64,000 nt of DNA from Bacteroidota bacterium (GCA_023459355.1 JAEWUM010000009.1:139184-203183); one strand, 5' to 3'; numbered from the stretch's first letter, positions 43,530-52,857 are shown. Program-made: numbers and translations. The notes: generated from the letters alone by a model not told the origin.

Positions 43530-43874
43530 TTAATTTCTGAAACTCATGAACAAAGTAACTAAGGCGTAAATCAACACAACAGCAATCCAGAGTGTAGACC
43601 CATCAAACATAGAATAAGTTGCCAGCGCCAGCATGAGCGTCAGCATCATATTCATTCTCATGAGTCTTTTTTGTCTGAAATCAGGGCTGATGGTATTAAA
43701 CATTTCGATAAGCTGTTTGACTATCAGTAACAAAGTCCCGGCACCGAATATATATTTAAATAAAGGCTGATCGAAGAAGTGACCAAAAGAACCGGTGATA
43801 ACCAGTAAAATACCGGAAACATAAAGGTATTGAATATACTTATTTTTACGATTGTCTGTTGCAGGTTGAGCCAT
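43530..43874 (-). CDS. hypothetical four-helix membrane protein
   Basis: A 114-residue protein with about four hydrophobic segments: YLYVSGILLVITGSFGHF, PLFKYIFGAGTLLLIVKQLI, MNMMLTLMLALATYSMF and LWIAVVLIYALVTLFMSF. The N-terminus is polar. No family is recognised and no motif of known function is visible. It is co-oriented with the DoxX gene 28 nt downstream and with the DivIC-like gene 71 nt upstream, and may simply be part of that transcript. Confidence 0.65.
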   Translation of the reverse strand: MAQPATDNRKNKYIQYLYVSGILLVITGSFGHFFDQPLFKYIFGAGTLLLIVKQLIEMFNTISPDFRQKRLMRMNMMLTLMLALATYSMFDGSTLWIAVVLIYALVTLFMSFRN

Positions 43875-43945
43875 GCCGTGTTTTTAATAATTATAAGGTG
43901 TCGAACAGAAACCTGCATGCATAGCAGGAAAAGAACAATAGCCTC

Positions 43946-44251
43946 TTATTTCAGGATAAACACATCCTCATTGTCTTTCTTCATGTAATATTTTTCCCTG
44001 GCATATTTTTCCAGGAATACTGAATCTTCCCTGAGTTTATGTATATTTTCCTTATTTTTTTTTATTTCATCCTGATAAAACTGATACTCCGACTCCAGTT
44101 TTTTAATTTCCTGTGAAGTCTTATACCGCTTTATCAGATTATGATCATCAAAGAATGTCAGATACACAAAAAATATCAGGAGAACAAAAGTATATTTGTT
44201 CAATAAGTAATGACGAATATTTTTAATAAAAGTCCTATTTTTTAATTGCAT
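43946..44251 (-). CDS. septum formation initiator, DivIC/FtsB-like
   Basis: A 101-residue bitopic protein: a short basic lead, a membrane helix (YTFVLLIFFVYLTFFDDHNLI), then a periplasmic coiled coil (TSQEIKKLESEYQFYQDEIKKNKENIHKL) and the FtsB/DivIC end LEKYAREKYYMKKDNEDVFIL, where ARE(K/R)YxMKKxxExVF is diagnostic. It would link FtsL and FtsQ in the divisome. It is transcribed divergently from dnaX. Confidence 0.86.
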   Translation of the reverse strand: MQLKNRTFIKNIRHYLLNKYTFVLLIFFVYLTFFDDHNLIKRYKTSQEIKKLESEYQFYQDEIKKNKENIHKLREDSVFLEKYAREKYYMKKDNEDVFILK

Positions 44252-44353
44252 TTAACATTTTATTTTCAAAACCACACAAAGGTAAAAAAAATTCACCGTT
44301 TAAAAACTTTTCAACAATTAAAATTTAGGCAGAAAAAGCTAAATTAAAATCAT

Positions 44354-44361
44354 TATATTTG
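44354..44361 (+). promoter_or_regulatory. probable -7 box for dnaX
   Basis: TATATTTG fits TAnnTTTG 26 nt before the dnaX ATG. No matching TTTG at the -33 distance. Confidence 0.45.
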
Positions 44362-44387
44362 CAAAGCAAAGAAGCAGCGTATTATTC

Positions 44388-46124
44388 ATGGAGAATTTCA
44401 TTGTATCGGCCCGAAAATATCGTCCGGCTACCTTCAACTCGGTAGTTGGTCAAACTGCATTGACTACCACCCTTAAAAACGCCATCCAGAGCAACCACCT
44501 GGCACATGCCTACTTGTTCTGTGGTCCGCGAGGTGTCGGAAAAACAACTTGTGCCCGTATCTTTGCCAAAACCATCAATTGCCAGCACCTTTCTGCTGAA
44601 GGGGAAGCCTGCAATCAATGTGAATCCTGCGTTTCATTCAACGAACAACGTTCGTATAATATTCATGAGTTAGATGCCGCATCGAATAACGGTGTGGATG
44701 ATATCCGTTCGCTGATAGATCAGGTTCGGATTCCACCCCAAATAGGCAAATACAGCGTGTACATCATCGATGAAGTACACATGCTTTCTCAGGGTGCTTT
44801 CAATGCTTTTTTGAAAACACTGGAAGAACCGCCTGCTCATGCAATTTTCATACTGGCAACTACCGAAAAGCATAAAATAATCCCCACCATTCTTTCCCGT
44901 TGTCAGATTTACGATTTCAACAGGATTACGGTGGCTGATACAGTGGCACATCTGAAATATGTAGCCGAAAAAGAAGGCGTAAATATCGATGACAATGCAC
45001 TTAATATCGCTGCTCAGAAAAGTGATGGGGGGATGCGTGATGCGCTTTCCATCTTTGATCAATTGGTGAGTTTTTGCGGCAACAACATTACCTATCAGGA
45101 TGTTATCAGCAACCTGAATGTGCTGGATTATGATTATTACTTCCGTTTGGTTGATGCATTTCTGAAAGGAGATGTTACCAATTCACTGCTGATTTTCAAT
45201 GAAGTCTTGAATAAAGGCTTTGATGCACATCACTTTGTATCGGGACTCAGTACACACCTACGTGACTTACTGGTATGCAAAGACCCTCAAACTATTGCCC
45301 TGATGGAAGTGGGCGCCGACATCGGCAAGCATTACCAGCAACAGGCGCAACTTTGTCCGGTAGATTTCCTTTTCCAGGCACTAAAGCTGAATAACGATTG
45401 TGACCTCAGTTACCGGATCAGCAACAACAAACGGTTATTGGTTGAACTAACCCTGATTCGCATCTGTCAGTTGACAGATGAAAAAAAAAAATCCATAACT
45501 GAGGAAGAAAAACCAGCGCTGAAGTCAATTGCCGTTGAGCCTGCTCCGACCGAAACAAAAACAACTCCGGTCACCCCGACTCCGGCAGTGCAAAAAGCAC
45601 CGGAATCAAAACCTGCAACTCAACCTCAGGTACAGTCAACCGCAAAACCTGAATTTAACAGGAGTGCACGCCCAGTCTCCATTTCTATTTCCCCGATGCT
45701 GAACAAACAGCAAAATGCAACGCAGGAAACAAAGCAAACTTCCGAAGAAGCAACAACGCAGCAAGAACCCTATTCCAACGCTGCCTTTGAGAGAACCTGG
45801 AAAGCATATATCCGGCTGATACCAAAAGTTGTCAGCGTAATCAGTTATATCAACAACAACAAGCCGGCAAAAATTGCAGAACATACCTACGAACTCACCT
45901 TTACCAATATTTTTCAGGAGGCTGATTTCAAAAAGGAACTGGGTAATATTAGCAACTACCTAAGAAAAGAACTCAAAAACTCGAACATACAATTTGTCAC
46001 CAAAGTCGTGGAAGTTGCAGAAAGAGACAAAAGAAACGACCCGGAAGATATTTACCGAAAAATGGCGGAGCAAAACCCTGCCTTAAATATCCTCAAAAAG
46101 AATCTGAATCTGGAAATTGATTAG
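44388..46124 (+). CDS. dnaX: DNA polymerase III subunits gamma and tau
   Basis: The clamp-loader ATPase of the replisome; tau also links polymerase and helicase. Walker A GPRGVGKTTCARIFAKTINC, the zinc-binding Cys cluster CQHLSAEGEACNQCESC, Walker B and DExH-like IIDEVHMLSQGAFNAFLKTLEEPP, and sensor 1 LATTEKHKIIPTILSRCQ are all intact in residues 1-~220. Domain III ends near residue 360; then comes a Pro/Thr/Gln-rich linker (~370-460) and the tau-specific domain ending NPALNILKKNLNLEID. At the junction lies an 11-A run that could produce the short gamma form (see separate entry). ATG at 44388 matches family starts. Confidence 0.96.
   Translation: MENFIVSARKYRPATFNSVVGQTALTTTLKNAIQSNHLAHAYLFCGPRGVGKTTCARIFAKTINCQHLSAEGEACNQCESCVSFNEQRSYNIHELDAASNNGVDDIRSLIDQVRIPPQIGKYSVYIIDEVHMLSQGAFNAFLKTLEEPPAHAIFILATTEKHKIIPTILSRCQIYDFNRITVADTVAHLKYVAEKEGVNIDDNALNIAAQKSDGGMRDALSIFDQLVSFCGNNITYQDVISNLNVLDYDYYFRLVDAFLKGDVTNSLLIFNEVLNKGFDAHHFVSGLSTHLRDLLVCKDPQTIALMEVGADIGKHYQQQAQLCPVDFLFQALKLNNDCDLSYRISNNKRLLVELTLIRICQLTDEKKKSITEEEKPALKSIAVEPAPTETKTTPVTPTPAVQKAPESKPATQPQVQSTAKPEFNRSARPVSISISPMLNKQQNATQETKQTSEEATTQQEPYSNAAFERTWKAYIRLIPKVVSVISYINNNKPAKIAEHTYELTFTNIFQEADFKKELGNISNYLRKELKNSNIQFVTKVVEVAERDKRNDPEDIYRKMAEQNPALNILKKNLNLEID
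45481..45502 (+). promoter_or_regulatory. A11 slippery site in dnaX, putative gamma-producing frameshift
   Basis: Eleven A's (45481-45491) code for Lys366-368 after E365. A slip to the -1 frame reads ATC CAT AAC TGA and stops at 45500-45502; a slip to +1 reads AAT CCA TAA and stops at 45496-45498. Either product would end within four codons, just after domain III, as in the gamma subunits made by slippage in Thermus and frameshifting in E. coli. Confidence 0.72.
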
Positions 46125-46129
46125 CTTGA

Positions 46130-47605
46130 TCACTTGCGCCAGAAGGCCGGGATGAAAAGCACCAGTACGGTAAAAAGTTCAAGACGACCAATCAGCATCA
46201 TAAATGAAAGAAACCATTTACTGAAATCCGGAATTGCCGAAAAATTACCGGCGGGTCCTACCGTTCCCAGTCCGGGTCCTACCCCACCCAGGCAGGTAAT
46301 TAATCCGCCAATCGACTCCTGAAAAGGCATGCCGGACAAACTAAGTACAAACACACCAAAGGCAATCGTAATTAAATACAACATAACAAATGCCAGTATC
46401 TTTGTTATAACATCTTCACTCACAAATCGGCCATTATATCTGACAGGTACAACCGCATTGGGATGGAGCAGTTTTTTAAACTCGTAGTAGCAATACTTGA
46501 CTACAATTACAATCCTGATCATTTTTATCGCACCACTTGTCGAACCCGCAGATGCTCCCATGATCATGGCAACCAGCAACAATATCCAGGTAAACGTTTG
46601 CCAATACATATAATCTGCGGTTGCAAATCCGGTTGTTGTCATTACTGCTGTGACGTTAAAAAAAGCGTCTCTCCATGCTTTCTCGAGCCCTTCAAAAGAA
46701 AAAGCGGTTGAATAATCCAACAAAGAAACCATCACGATAATCGAGAACGCAAATAAGGTAATCAAATAATACCTGAGTTCTTCATCCTGCAAAACTCTCT
46801 TGAACTTATTCTTAAAACCAAAGTAATACAAACTGAAGTTTACTCCCGAGAGCAGCATGAAAATCGCTATTACATATTGAATATAAGGAGAATCCCAGTA
46901 CCCCACACTCGCCTGTTTGGTTGAAAATCCACCGGTGGCAACCGTACCAAATGCATGACAGACGGCATCAAACCAACCCATTCCGCCCAACCTGAGCAGA
47001 ATCGTTTCCGAAATTGTCAAAATGATGTAAATTAAGAATAAACGCTTGGCCGTTTCGTTAATTTTCGGATGAATCTTATCTTTGGTCGGACCAGCTGATT
47101 CAGCAGCAAACAACTGTGCGCCACTAACTCCGAAAACTGGTAACAAGGCCAACGACATGACAATGATACCCAATCCCCCGATCCAGTGCGTCAGACTTCT
47201 CCAATACAGAATACTGTGCGATAAATCTTCAATATTGTTCAGGATTGAAGCTCCCGTTGTTGTGAATCCTGATATTGTTTCAAAAAAAGCATCTGTAAAT
47301 GAAGGAATACTCCCGGAAATCCAATAAGGTAATAAACCAAAAAGAGAGAAGACAATTCAAATGAATGTCACAATCAGTGACCCTTCTCTCCTGTCGATTA
47401 CCGGAACGGCATGACGACCAGCAAGAATACCGGCAATACCTATTACCAGTGAGATTCCGGCAGTAATAAGAAAATAATATCCGTCATGCTCTTTATAAAA
47501 CAAGGCAACTAAGGCCGCTGATAACAAGGCAACCGTTTCTACCAGCAAAAGAACTCCGAAAAACCTGAAAATCAGTCGAAAATTAAAGTCTTTGTTTATT
47601 GACAT
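46130..47605 (-). pseudogene. trkH: second trkH copy, interrupted by one in-frame UGA
   Basis: Read through as one frame it would be a 491-residue TrkH potassium-transport subunit, closely similar to the intact neighbour. The first 82 codons end REGSLIVTFI and then TGA (47357-47359); the following codons IVFSLFGLLPYWISGSIPSF continue the protein in the same frame without further stops to 46130. In the neighbour the same place reads REGSIIVTSI-W-LFFSF, so UGA replaces UGG (Trp). A separate 347-aa open frame starts internally at 47173. Other genes here use TGA as stop, so recoding is unlikely; a recent nonsense mutation or base-call error is more likely. Confidence 0.85.
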
Positions 47606-47627
47606 ATAGGTTTTGACAGATTATTGT

Positions 47628-49097
47628 TTATTTCTTCCAGAAAATAGGCGTAAAAATAATCAGAACCGTAAAAACTTCTAACCTTCCGATAAGCATTACG
47701 AAGGAAAGGAACCATTTGGAAAAATCAGGTATTGAAGCGAAATTTGTTACAGGTCCGATGCTTCCGAGTCCGGGACCAACATCACTGATGCAGGTTATCA
47801 TACCACTTATTGACTCCATAAAACCCATTCCTGAGAAAGCAAGCACAATTGTACCGATAATAATCAGTACTATATATAACATAATGAACGCAAGAACTCG
47901 GGTAATAATCTCATCTCTCACTATTAATCCATTATACTTCACAGGAAAAACAGCATTAGGATGGATTATTCGTTTAAACTCGTAATAGGCATATTTAACA
48001 GCCAGGAGTACCCTGACTAATTTCATACCCCCTGCAGTAGAACCGGCTGAGGCTCCAATCAACATAACAATTAACAGTATAATCCACACAACCGGTTTAA
48101 ACAACATGTAATCTATCGTAACAAAACCGGTTGTAGTCATAAGTGATACAACATTGAACAAACTTTCCCTGAATATAAATTCCAATGATTGAAAAGATTG
48201 AATATTCGATAAATCAACGATAGAAATTCCAACAAGAAAAGTAGATACAAGCGTTATTATAAAGAAAAAACGTAATTCTTCGTTTTCTTTAATCTTATTA
48301 ACTTTTCCTTTGATCATGAAATAAAACAAAGAAAAATTAACTCCGGCAATAAACATAAAAAAGATGATAATATATTGAATTGCTGGTGATGACCAGTACC
48401 CTACACTTGCTTGTTTTGTGGAAAACCCACCGGTGGCCATCGTGGTAAACGAATGATTGACTGCATCAAACCAACCCATACCGGCAACGACCAGCAACAA
48501 AGTCTCTACCACCGTGAGCACAATGTAGATAGCCAATAAACGTTTGGCTGTTTCGCTCATTTTGGGATGAATTTTATCTTTGGTGGGACCTGTAGCCTCA
48601 GCCGAGAACAACTGAACAGTTGAAAAACCAAAAATAGGCAATAAAGCGATGGAAATAACAATGATGCCGAGTCCGCCTATCCATTGAGTCAGACTTCTCC
48701 AATACAACAGGCTGTTAGGCAAAGATTCAATGTTGTTTAATATTGAAGCGCCGGTCGTTGTAAAACCCGACATGGTTTCAAAGAAAGCATCAGTAAATGA
48801 AGGAATACTACCACTTAACCAATAAGGAAGTAAGCCAATAAAAGAAAAAAACAACCAAATGGAAGTAACAATGATAGAACCCTCCCGTTTGCCAATCACA
48901 GGAGAGGCACGTTTTCCGATCAAGTAAAACAACAATCCCAACGACACTGCTATTGCAGATGTAATCCAGAAATGGGATATTACTTCTTCTTTGTAAATTT
49001 TGGCTACAAATACAGCAGTCAAGAGGAAAACCCCCTCGAACAACAACAAACCTCCAACGATTCTAAAAATCAGTTTATGATTGAAATCGCGAAACAT
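47628..49097 (-). CDS. trkH: Trk potassium uptake system membrane subunit, intact copy
   Basis: A 489-residue integral-membrane subunit with about ten or more helices. Pore-loop/filter motifs: FFETMSGFTTTGASIL (P-loop 1), AVNHSFTTMATGGFSTKQ (P2), FNVVSLMTTTGFVTIDYM (P3) and ISGMITCISDVGPGLGSIGP (P4), each holding the TGF/GxG-like filter. WIGGLGIIVISIALLP is also typical. ATG at 49097 is used; the TTG one codon earlier is less likely. trkA's stop shares one base with this start (TGATG), so the two are translationally coupled. The damaged copy follows 22 nt downstream. Confidence 0.93.
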   Translation of the reverse strand: MFRDFNHKLIFRIVGGLLLFEGVFLLTAVFVAKIYKEEVISHFWITSAIAVSLGLLFYLIGKRASPVIGKREGSIIVTSIWLFFSFIGLLPYWLSGSIPSFTDAFFETMSGFTTTGASILNNIESLPNSLLYWRSLTQWIGGLGIIVISIALLPIFGFSTVQLFSAEATGPTKDKIHPKMSETAKRLLAIYIVLTVVETLLLVVAGMGWFDAVNHSFTTMATGGFSTKQASVGYWSSPAIQYIIIFFMFIAGVNFSLFYFMIKGKVNKIKENEELRFFFIITLVSTFLVGISIVDLSNIQSFQSLEFIFRESLFNVVSLMTTTGFVTIDYMLFKPVVWIILLIVMLIGASAGSTAGGMKLVRVLLAVKYAYYEFKRIIHPNAVFPVKYNGLIVRDEIITRVLAFIMLYIVLIIIGTIVLAFSGMGFMESISGMITCISDVGPGLGSIGPVTNFASIPDFSKWFLSFVMLIGRLEVFTVLIIFTPIFWKK

Positions 49098-50431
49098 CAA
49101 TTAAAATAGTTTTCAATTTTGCGAATAGCCGAAGACACACAAAAACAAATTACCTGGTCACCAGGCTCAATTATTGAATCTCCGGCAACAATAAAGCCCT
49201 CTCCGTTACGAACATAACCACCAATATTCACGTTGACCGGCAGTCTCAAATCCTTTATTTTCGACTTGGTAATTTTAGATCCTTTTTTAGCTACAAACTC
49301 CACTACTTCCGCGTCAGCCGATGTCAACGTTCTCACATCCAGCACATCAGCATCTAAGGTAAGTTGATAGATATAGCCGGCTGCAATCATCTTTTTATTG
49401 ATTACTGTTCCGATATCCATACTTTCAGCCAGCATGATATAATCAATGTTCTCGACCTCAGCAACCGTTTTCTTTACTCCAAGTCGTTTGGCCGCCAAAC
49501 AAGCAAGGATATTGGCTTCAGAATTTGAGGTTACCGCGATAAATGCATCAATATCCTGAATACCTTCTTCTTTCAACAAATCTAAATCCCTTGCATCTCC
49601 ATTGATAATCAGTGCCCTTTGACATTTCTCGGCAAGCAAATAACTTTTCTCCCGGTCTTTTTCCAGTATTTTCACACTGATGTGAGATGGTAGCGCTTGC
49701 GCGGTTTTCTGCGCGATGCGACTTCCACCCATGATCATGGCGCTGTTAATCTTATAATCAACCTTACCGGCCTGCTCTTTCACAAAAGGCACATTCTCAG
49801 GACGGGTAATGAAATATACGATGTCATTGGCCTGTATCTCATCAGATCCACCGGGAATGATGGTAACGTTATTGCGCTTGATGGCAACAATCCGGTATTT
49901 GCGATGATCAAAGAAGCCACTCATGAATTTTTTATTGATGATTACGGCATTATCGCGCACCTTGATACCCAGTAGAATAAGTTCACCATTACAGAAACTC
50001 AGGTTCTGTCTTAACCAGGTTGTTTCCAGCGCTGCCACAATTTCCTTCGATGCTAATCTCTCCGGATAAATCAGATAATCTACACCTAATTTCTGAAAGA
50101 ATTCCTTGTTTTTAGGCATCAGGTATTCATAATTATCAATTCGCGCCAGGGTCTTAATAGCACCTAAGTTCGTAGCAATCATACAGGAAGTGATGTTCAC
50201 ACTTTCATAGGGAGTCACCGCAATGAAAAGATCAACATCTTTCACGCCAATATCCTGCAAATCCTGGATAGAAGTCGGACTTCCTTCCCTCGTCATCATG
50301 TCGTAATTGGCATCCAGGTCTTTCAATTTAGAAGGATCCTGGTCCATCAGGGTGATGTTGATGTGCTCTTTCGCGAGCAATTTTGCCAGGTGAGTACCGA
50401 CTTCACCGGCTCCGGCAATAATAATTCTCAT
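49097..50431 (-). CDS. trkA: Trk system potassium uptake regulator TrkA
   Basis: A 444-residue cytoplasmic gating protein with two RCK units: RCK1 begins MRIIIAGAGEVGTHLAKLLAKE (NAD-binding GxGxxG at 7-12) and RCK2 begins AMIMGGSRIAQKTAQALP. Both are followed by TrkA_C domains, seen at ~150-220 and ~380-444 (EPGDQVICFCVSS). LARIDNYEYLMPK and VAEVENIDYIMLAESMDIG are standard Trk segments. Nucleotide binding controls TrkH opening. It heads the trkA-trkH-trkH' group and follows dxs on the same strand after 33 nt. Confidence 0.95.
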   Translation of the reverse strand: MRIIIAGAGEVGTHLAKLLAKEHINITLMDQDPSKLKDLDANYDMMTREGSPTSIQDLQDIGVKDVDLFIAVTPYESVNITSCMIATNLGAIKTLARIDNYEYLMPKNKEFFQKLGVDYLIYPERLASKEIVAALETTWLRQNLSFCNGELILLGIKVRDNAVIINKKFMSGFFDHRKYRIVAIKRNNVTIIPGGSDEIQANDIVYFITRPENVPFVKEQAGKVDYKINSAMIMGGSRIAQKTAQALPSHISVKILEKDREKSYLLAEKCQRALIINGDARDLDLLKEEGIQDIDAFIAVTSNSEANILACLAAKRLGVKKTVAEVENIDYIMLAESMDIGTVINKKMIAAGYIYQLTLDADVLDVRTLTSADAEVVEFVAKKGSKITKSKIKDLRLPVNVNIGGYVRNGEGFIVAGDSIIEPGDQVICFCVSSAIRKIENYFN

Positions 50432-50464
50432 TGACTTGTTTTTATAACTGTAACAGAAAGACTA

Positions 50465-52399
50465 TTAAATTAGATTCCTCGCCTTGGTCGTCATCCTGAA
50501 TGAAATCTGCTCCATGGTCCGCGCGATACCAGTTGCATCCAGACCCAGCATGGCATATAGTTCTTCCGGCGAACCATGTTCAACAAAAGCATCGGGAATT
50601 CCCAGTCTTTTAATATGAACAGTATAACCATGATCCGCCATAAACTCCAGTACGGCTGAACCAAAACCGCCATTGATAACACCATCTTCAATGGTTATAA
50701 TTTGTTTATATTTCCTGCCGATTTCATGTAGCAAGGCTTCGTCAAGCGGTTTCAGGAAACGCATATCGTAGTGCGCAATTGATAAATTGCTTTCATTTTC
50801 GACCTGTTGAATAGCTTCTGTTGCCGGAATAGCCATTGTTCCGATGGTCAGTACAGCCACATCATGTCCGGATTTCAAGCAAACACCTTTACCAATTTCA
50901 ACTTCTCTCATTTCATTACGCCAGTCGATCAACGAACCCTTTCCTCTCGGATAGCGAATTACAAAGGGACTTTCATTTTTCAGCTGAGCCGTGTACATCA
51001 TATCCCTGAGTTCATGTTCGTTCCGGGGAGCGGCGATGACGATATTCGGAATACAACGCATATAAGCCAAATCAAATGCACCATGATGTGTTGCCCCATC
51101 CGATCCCACGATACCGGCCCGGTCGAGACACATGATTACCGGCAGTTTTTGTAATGCAACGTCATGAATAACATTGTCATAAGCCCTTTGCATGAACGAA
51201 GAATACACATTGCAGAATGGGATCATGCCCTCCCTGGCCAGTCCGGCCGAGAAAGTAACCGAATGTCCCTCAGCAATTCCCACGTCGTACACCCGCTCAG
51301 GAATAACCCTTTGCATGATTGTCATGGAACAACCCGAAGGCATGGCCGGTGTAATCGCCACTATCTTTTCATTCTGCTTTGCCAGTTCCAGCAAGGTTTC
51401 ACCGAAAACATCCTGAAACAACGGAGGTGCAGGCACCGAACTTCCGGCTTTCTTTTCACCGGTTGAGGCATCGAAGAAACCGGGTGCATGCCACTTTACC
51501 GCATCATTTTCAGCCGGCTGGTAACCTTTTCCTTTTTTGGTTATGCAATGCAACACCTTAGGTCCTTTGAAATCCTTAATCTCGTTGAGCACTTTCACCA
51601 TGTTTTTCACATCATGCCCGTCAATCGGACCAAAATAACGGATATTCAGTCCTTCGAATATATTTCCTCCCTGACGGGTCAGCGTAGCTTTCAGGCTATT
51701 ACCAATCGTCAGCAGTCGTTTTTTTCCATCTTCACTGATTAGCCCGAGCTTTCTGAAGGCACGGTAGATGAAAAAACGCAACTTATTATAGGTAGCTGAG
51801 GTGGTCATATCCACCAGATACTGCGTGATACCTCCGTGTACCGGATCAATGGCCATCTGATTGTCATTCAACACAATCAGCAGGTCATTTTTGTCCATGG
51901 AAGTATTATTCAGTCCTTCGAAAGCCAGTCCCCCGGTCATGGAGCCATCGCCAATCACGGCAACCACCCGCCGGTTTTGTTCTTTTTTCAACAAAGAAGC
52001 TATAGACATGCCCAGAGCAGCTGATATAGAAGTAGAAGCGTGACCGACACCAAAGGCATCGTATTCACTTTCGAATATGCTCGGGAAACCACAAATACCG
52101 CCTAACTTACGATTTGTATGAAATTTGTCGCGGCGACCGGTAATGATTTTATGTCCGTAAGCCTGATGCCCCACATCCCACACGATGCGATCATAAGGGG
52201 TATTAAACACGTAATGCAGGGCAACAGTCAGTTCGACACTACCTAAATTAGAGCCGAGATGACCCGGATTTTTTGAAACCTCGTCGATAATAAATTGTCT
52301 CAACTCGTCACAAACCTCCGGCAATGCTTCCTTCGGGATGGTTTTCAGATCATCAGGCGAATCGATTTTCTGAAGATATTTGTATGTTTTTTCTGTCAT
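50465..52399 (-). CDS. dxs: 1-deoxy-D-xylulose-5-phosphate synthase
   Basis: Dxs condenses pyruvate and glyceraldehyde-3-phosphate with TPP in the MEP isoprenoid pathway. Start MTEKTYKYLQKIDSPDDL (ATG at 52399); the frame upstream to 52537 has no similarity. Key parts: NPGHLGSNLGSVELTVALHYVFN, WDVGHQAYGHKI, the TPP motif GDGSMTGGLAFEGLNN and the transketolase-type CDRAGIVGSDGATHHGAFDLAY (written as LDRAGIVG here). The core should end near ARTMEQI. The last ~12 residues (SFRMTTKARNLI) come from a dispersed repeat shared with 41025-41041. Confidence 0.93.
   Translation of the reverse strand: MTEKTYKYLQKIDSPDDLKTIPKEALPEVCDELRQFIIDEVSKNPGHLGSNLGSVELTVALHYVFNTPYDRIVWDVGHQAYGHKIITGRRDKFHTNRKLGGICGFPSIFESEYDAFGVGHASTSISAALGMSIASLLKKEQNRRVVAVIGDGSMTGGLAFEGLNNTSMDKNDLLIVLNDNQMAIDPVHGGITQYLVDMTTSATYNKLRFFIYRAFRKLGLISEDGKKRLLTIGNSLKATLTRQGGNIFEGLNIRYFGPIDGHDVKNMVKVLNEIKDFKGPKVLHCITKKGKGYQPAENDAVKWHAPGFFDASTGEKKAGSSVPAPPLFQDVFGETLLELAKQNEKIVAITPAMPSGCSMTIMQRVIPERVYDVGIAEGHSVTFSAGLAREGMIPFCNVYSSFMQRAYDNVIHDVALQKLPVIMCLDRAGIVGSDGATHHGAFDLAYMRCIPNIVIAAPRNEHELRDMMYTAQLKNESPFVIRYPRGKGSLIDWRNEMREVEIGKGVCLKSGHDVAVLTIGTMAIPATEAIQQVENESNLSIAHYDMRFLKPLDEALLHEIGRKYKQIITIEDGVINGGFGSAVLEFMADHGYTVHIKRLGIPDAFVEHGSPEELYAMLGLDATGIARTMEQISFRMTTKARNLI
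50470..50502. repeat. dispersed repeat copy forming the dxs 3' end
   Basis: TTAGATTCCTCGCCTTG (50470-50486) is identical to 41025-41041. GTCATCCTGAATG just after it (about 50490-50502) matches 41211-41223. In dxs orientation the unit supplies the last codons before the stop. Confidence 0.75.
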
Positions 52400-52594
52400 T
52401 ATTTCTATAGAATACAGCAGGCAAAAATAATATTTTTTTGGTGATATTATCCATGAAAGCTTCTTTTTATTGTTAAAGCTGATAAATTGCGTGAAATGCA
52501 ATCCGGCAAATCGTATATAAGCCTTATTTTTTAACAACTAAACAGACCAAAAACTTACAATTTACCACTAAAATGCACTTTTTCCAAAAAAATA

Positions 52595-52625
52595 GTTGAT
52601 TTTTAAAATTATCTGTTTATCTTTG
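52595..52625 (+). promoter_or_regulatory. promoter of the ilv operon
   Basis: GTTG (52595-52598), a 19-nt spacer and TATCTTTG (52618-52625). Transcription would start near 52632, about 17 nt before the leader ATG. Confidence 0.72.
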
Positions 52626-52648
52626 CAGCCGATATTTAATAATAAAAC

Positions 52649-52717
52649 ATGTCAGTTCGTCTATTTAATATTGTCGCTTTAATCGTCGTGGTACTTTTGG
52701 TCAATCATCAAGGGTGA
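52649..52717 (+). CDS. ilvL: ilv leader peptide (22 codons)
   Basis: A short open frame of 22 codons plus TGA, too short for ordinary gene calling. Its middle is N-I-V-A-L-I-V-V-V-L-L-V-N: ten of 13 residues are Ile, Val or Leu, the products of the downstream genes or of their branch. This matches the control-codon runs of ilv/leu leader peptides in enteric bacteria. It starts 17 nt after the predicted transcription start. The stop codon lies inside the antiterminator arm (52713-52720). The gene symbol is by analogy with E. coli ilvL. Confidence 0.82.
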   Translation: MSVRLFNIVALIVVVLLVNHQG

Positions 52718-52798
52718 GGACGGTTATGTGATAAATATTACAGATATAAATGCACAGGAAGCCTTTCTCACCAACAATGAGAGAGGTTTTTTGTTTTT
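52713..52798 (+). terminator. attenuator: antiterminator arm plus terminator hairpin before ilvD
   Basis: Terminator: CCTTTCTCA (52762-52770) pairs with TGAGAGAGG (52778-52786), loop CCAACAA, then TTTTTTGTTTTTT. Antiterminator: GGTGAGGA (52713-52720, covering the leader stop) can pair with TTTCTCACC (52764-52772), which is the terminator's left arm and loop; this excludes the terminator. A ribosome at the stop would mask the arm and allow termination; a ribosome stalled in the Val/Leu run would leave it free. Confidence 0.8.
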
Positions 52799-52857
52799 TA
52801 TCTCAGACCGCTTGATTGAAGTTTTAAAAAGATGGCAATAAATTAAAAAAACAGGAT

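Noticed and set aside
46130..47605. UGA read as tryptophan (alternative genetic code)
   Set aside because: TGA ends several intact genes here (trkA, pyrC, the M48 protease), and only one UGA interrupts an otherwise normal gene.
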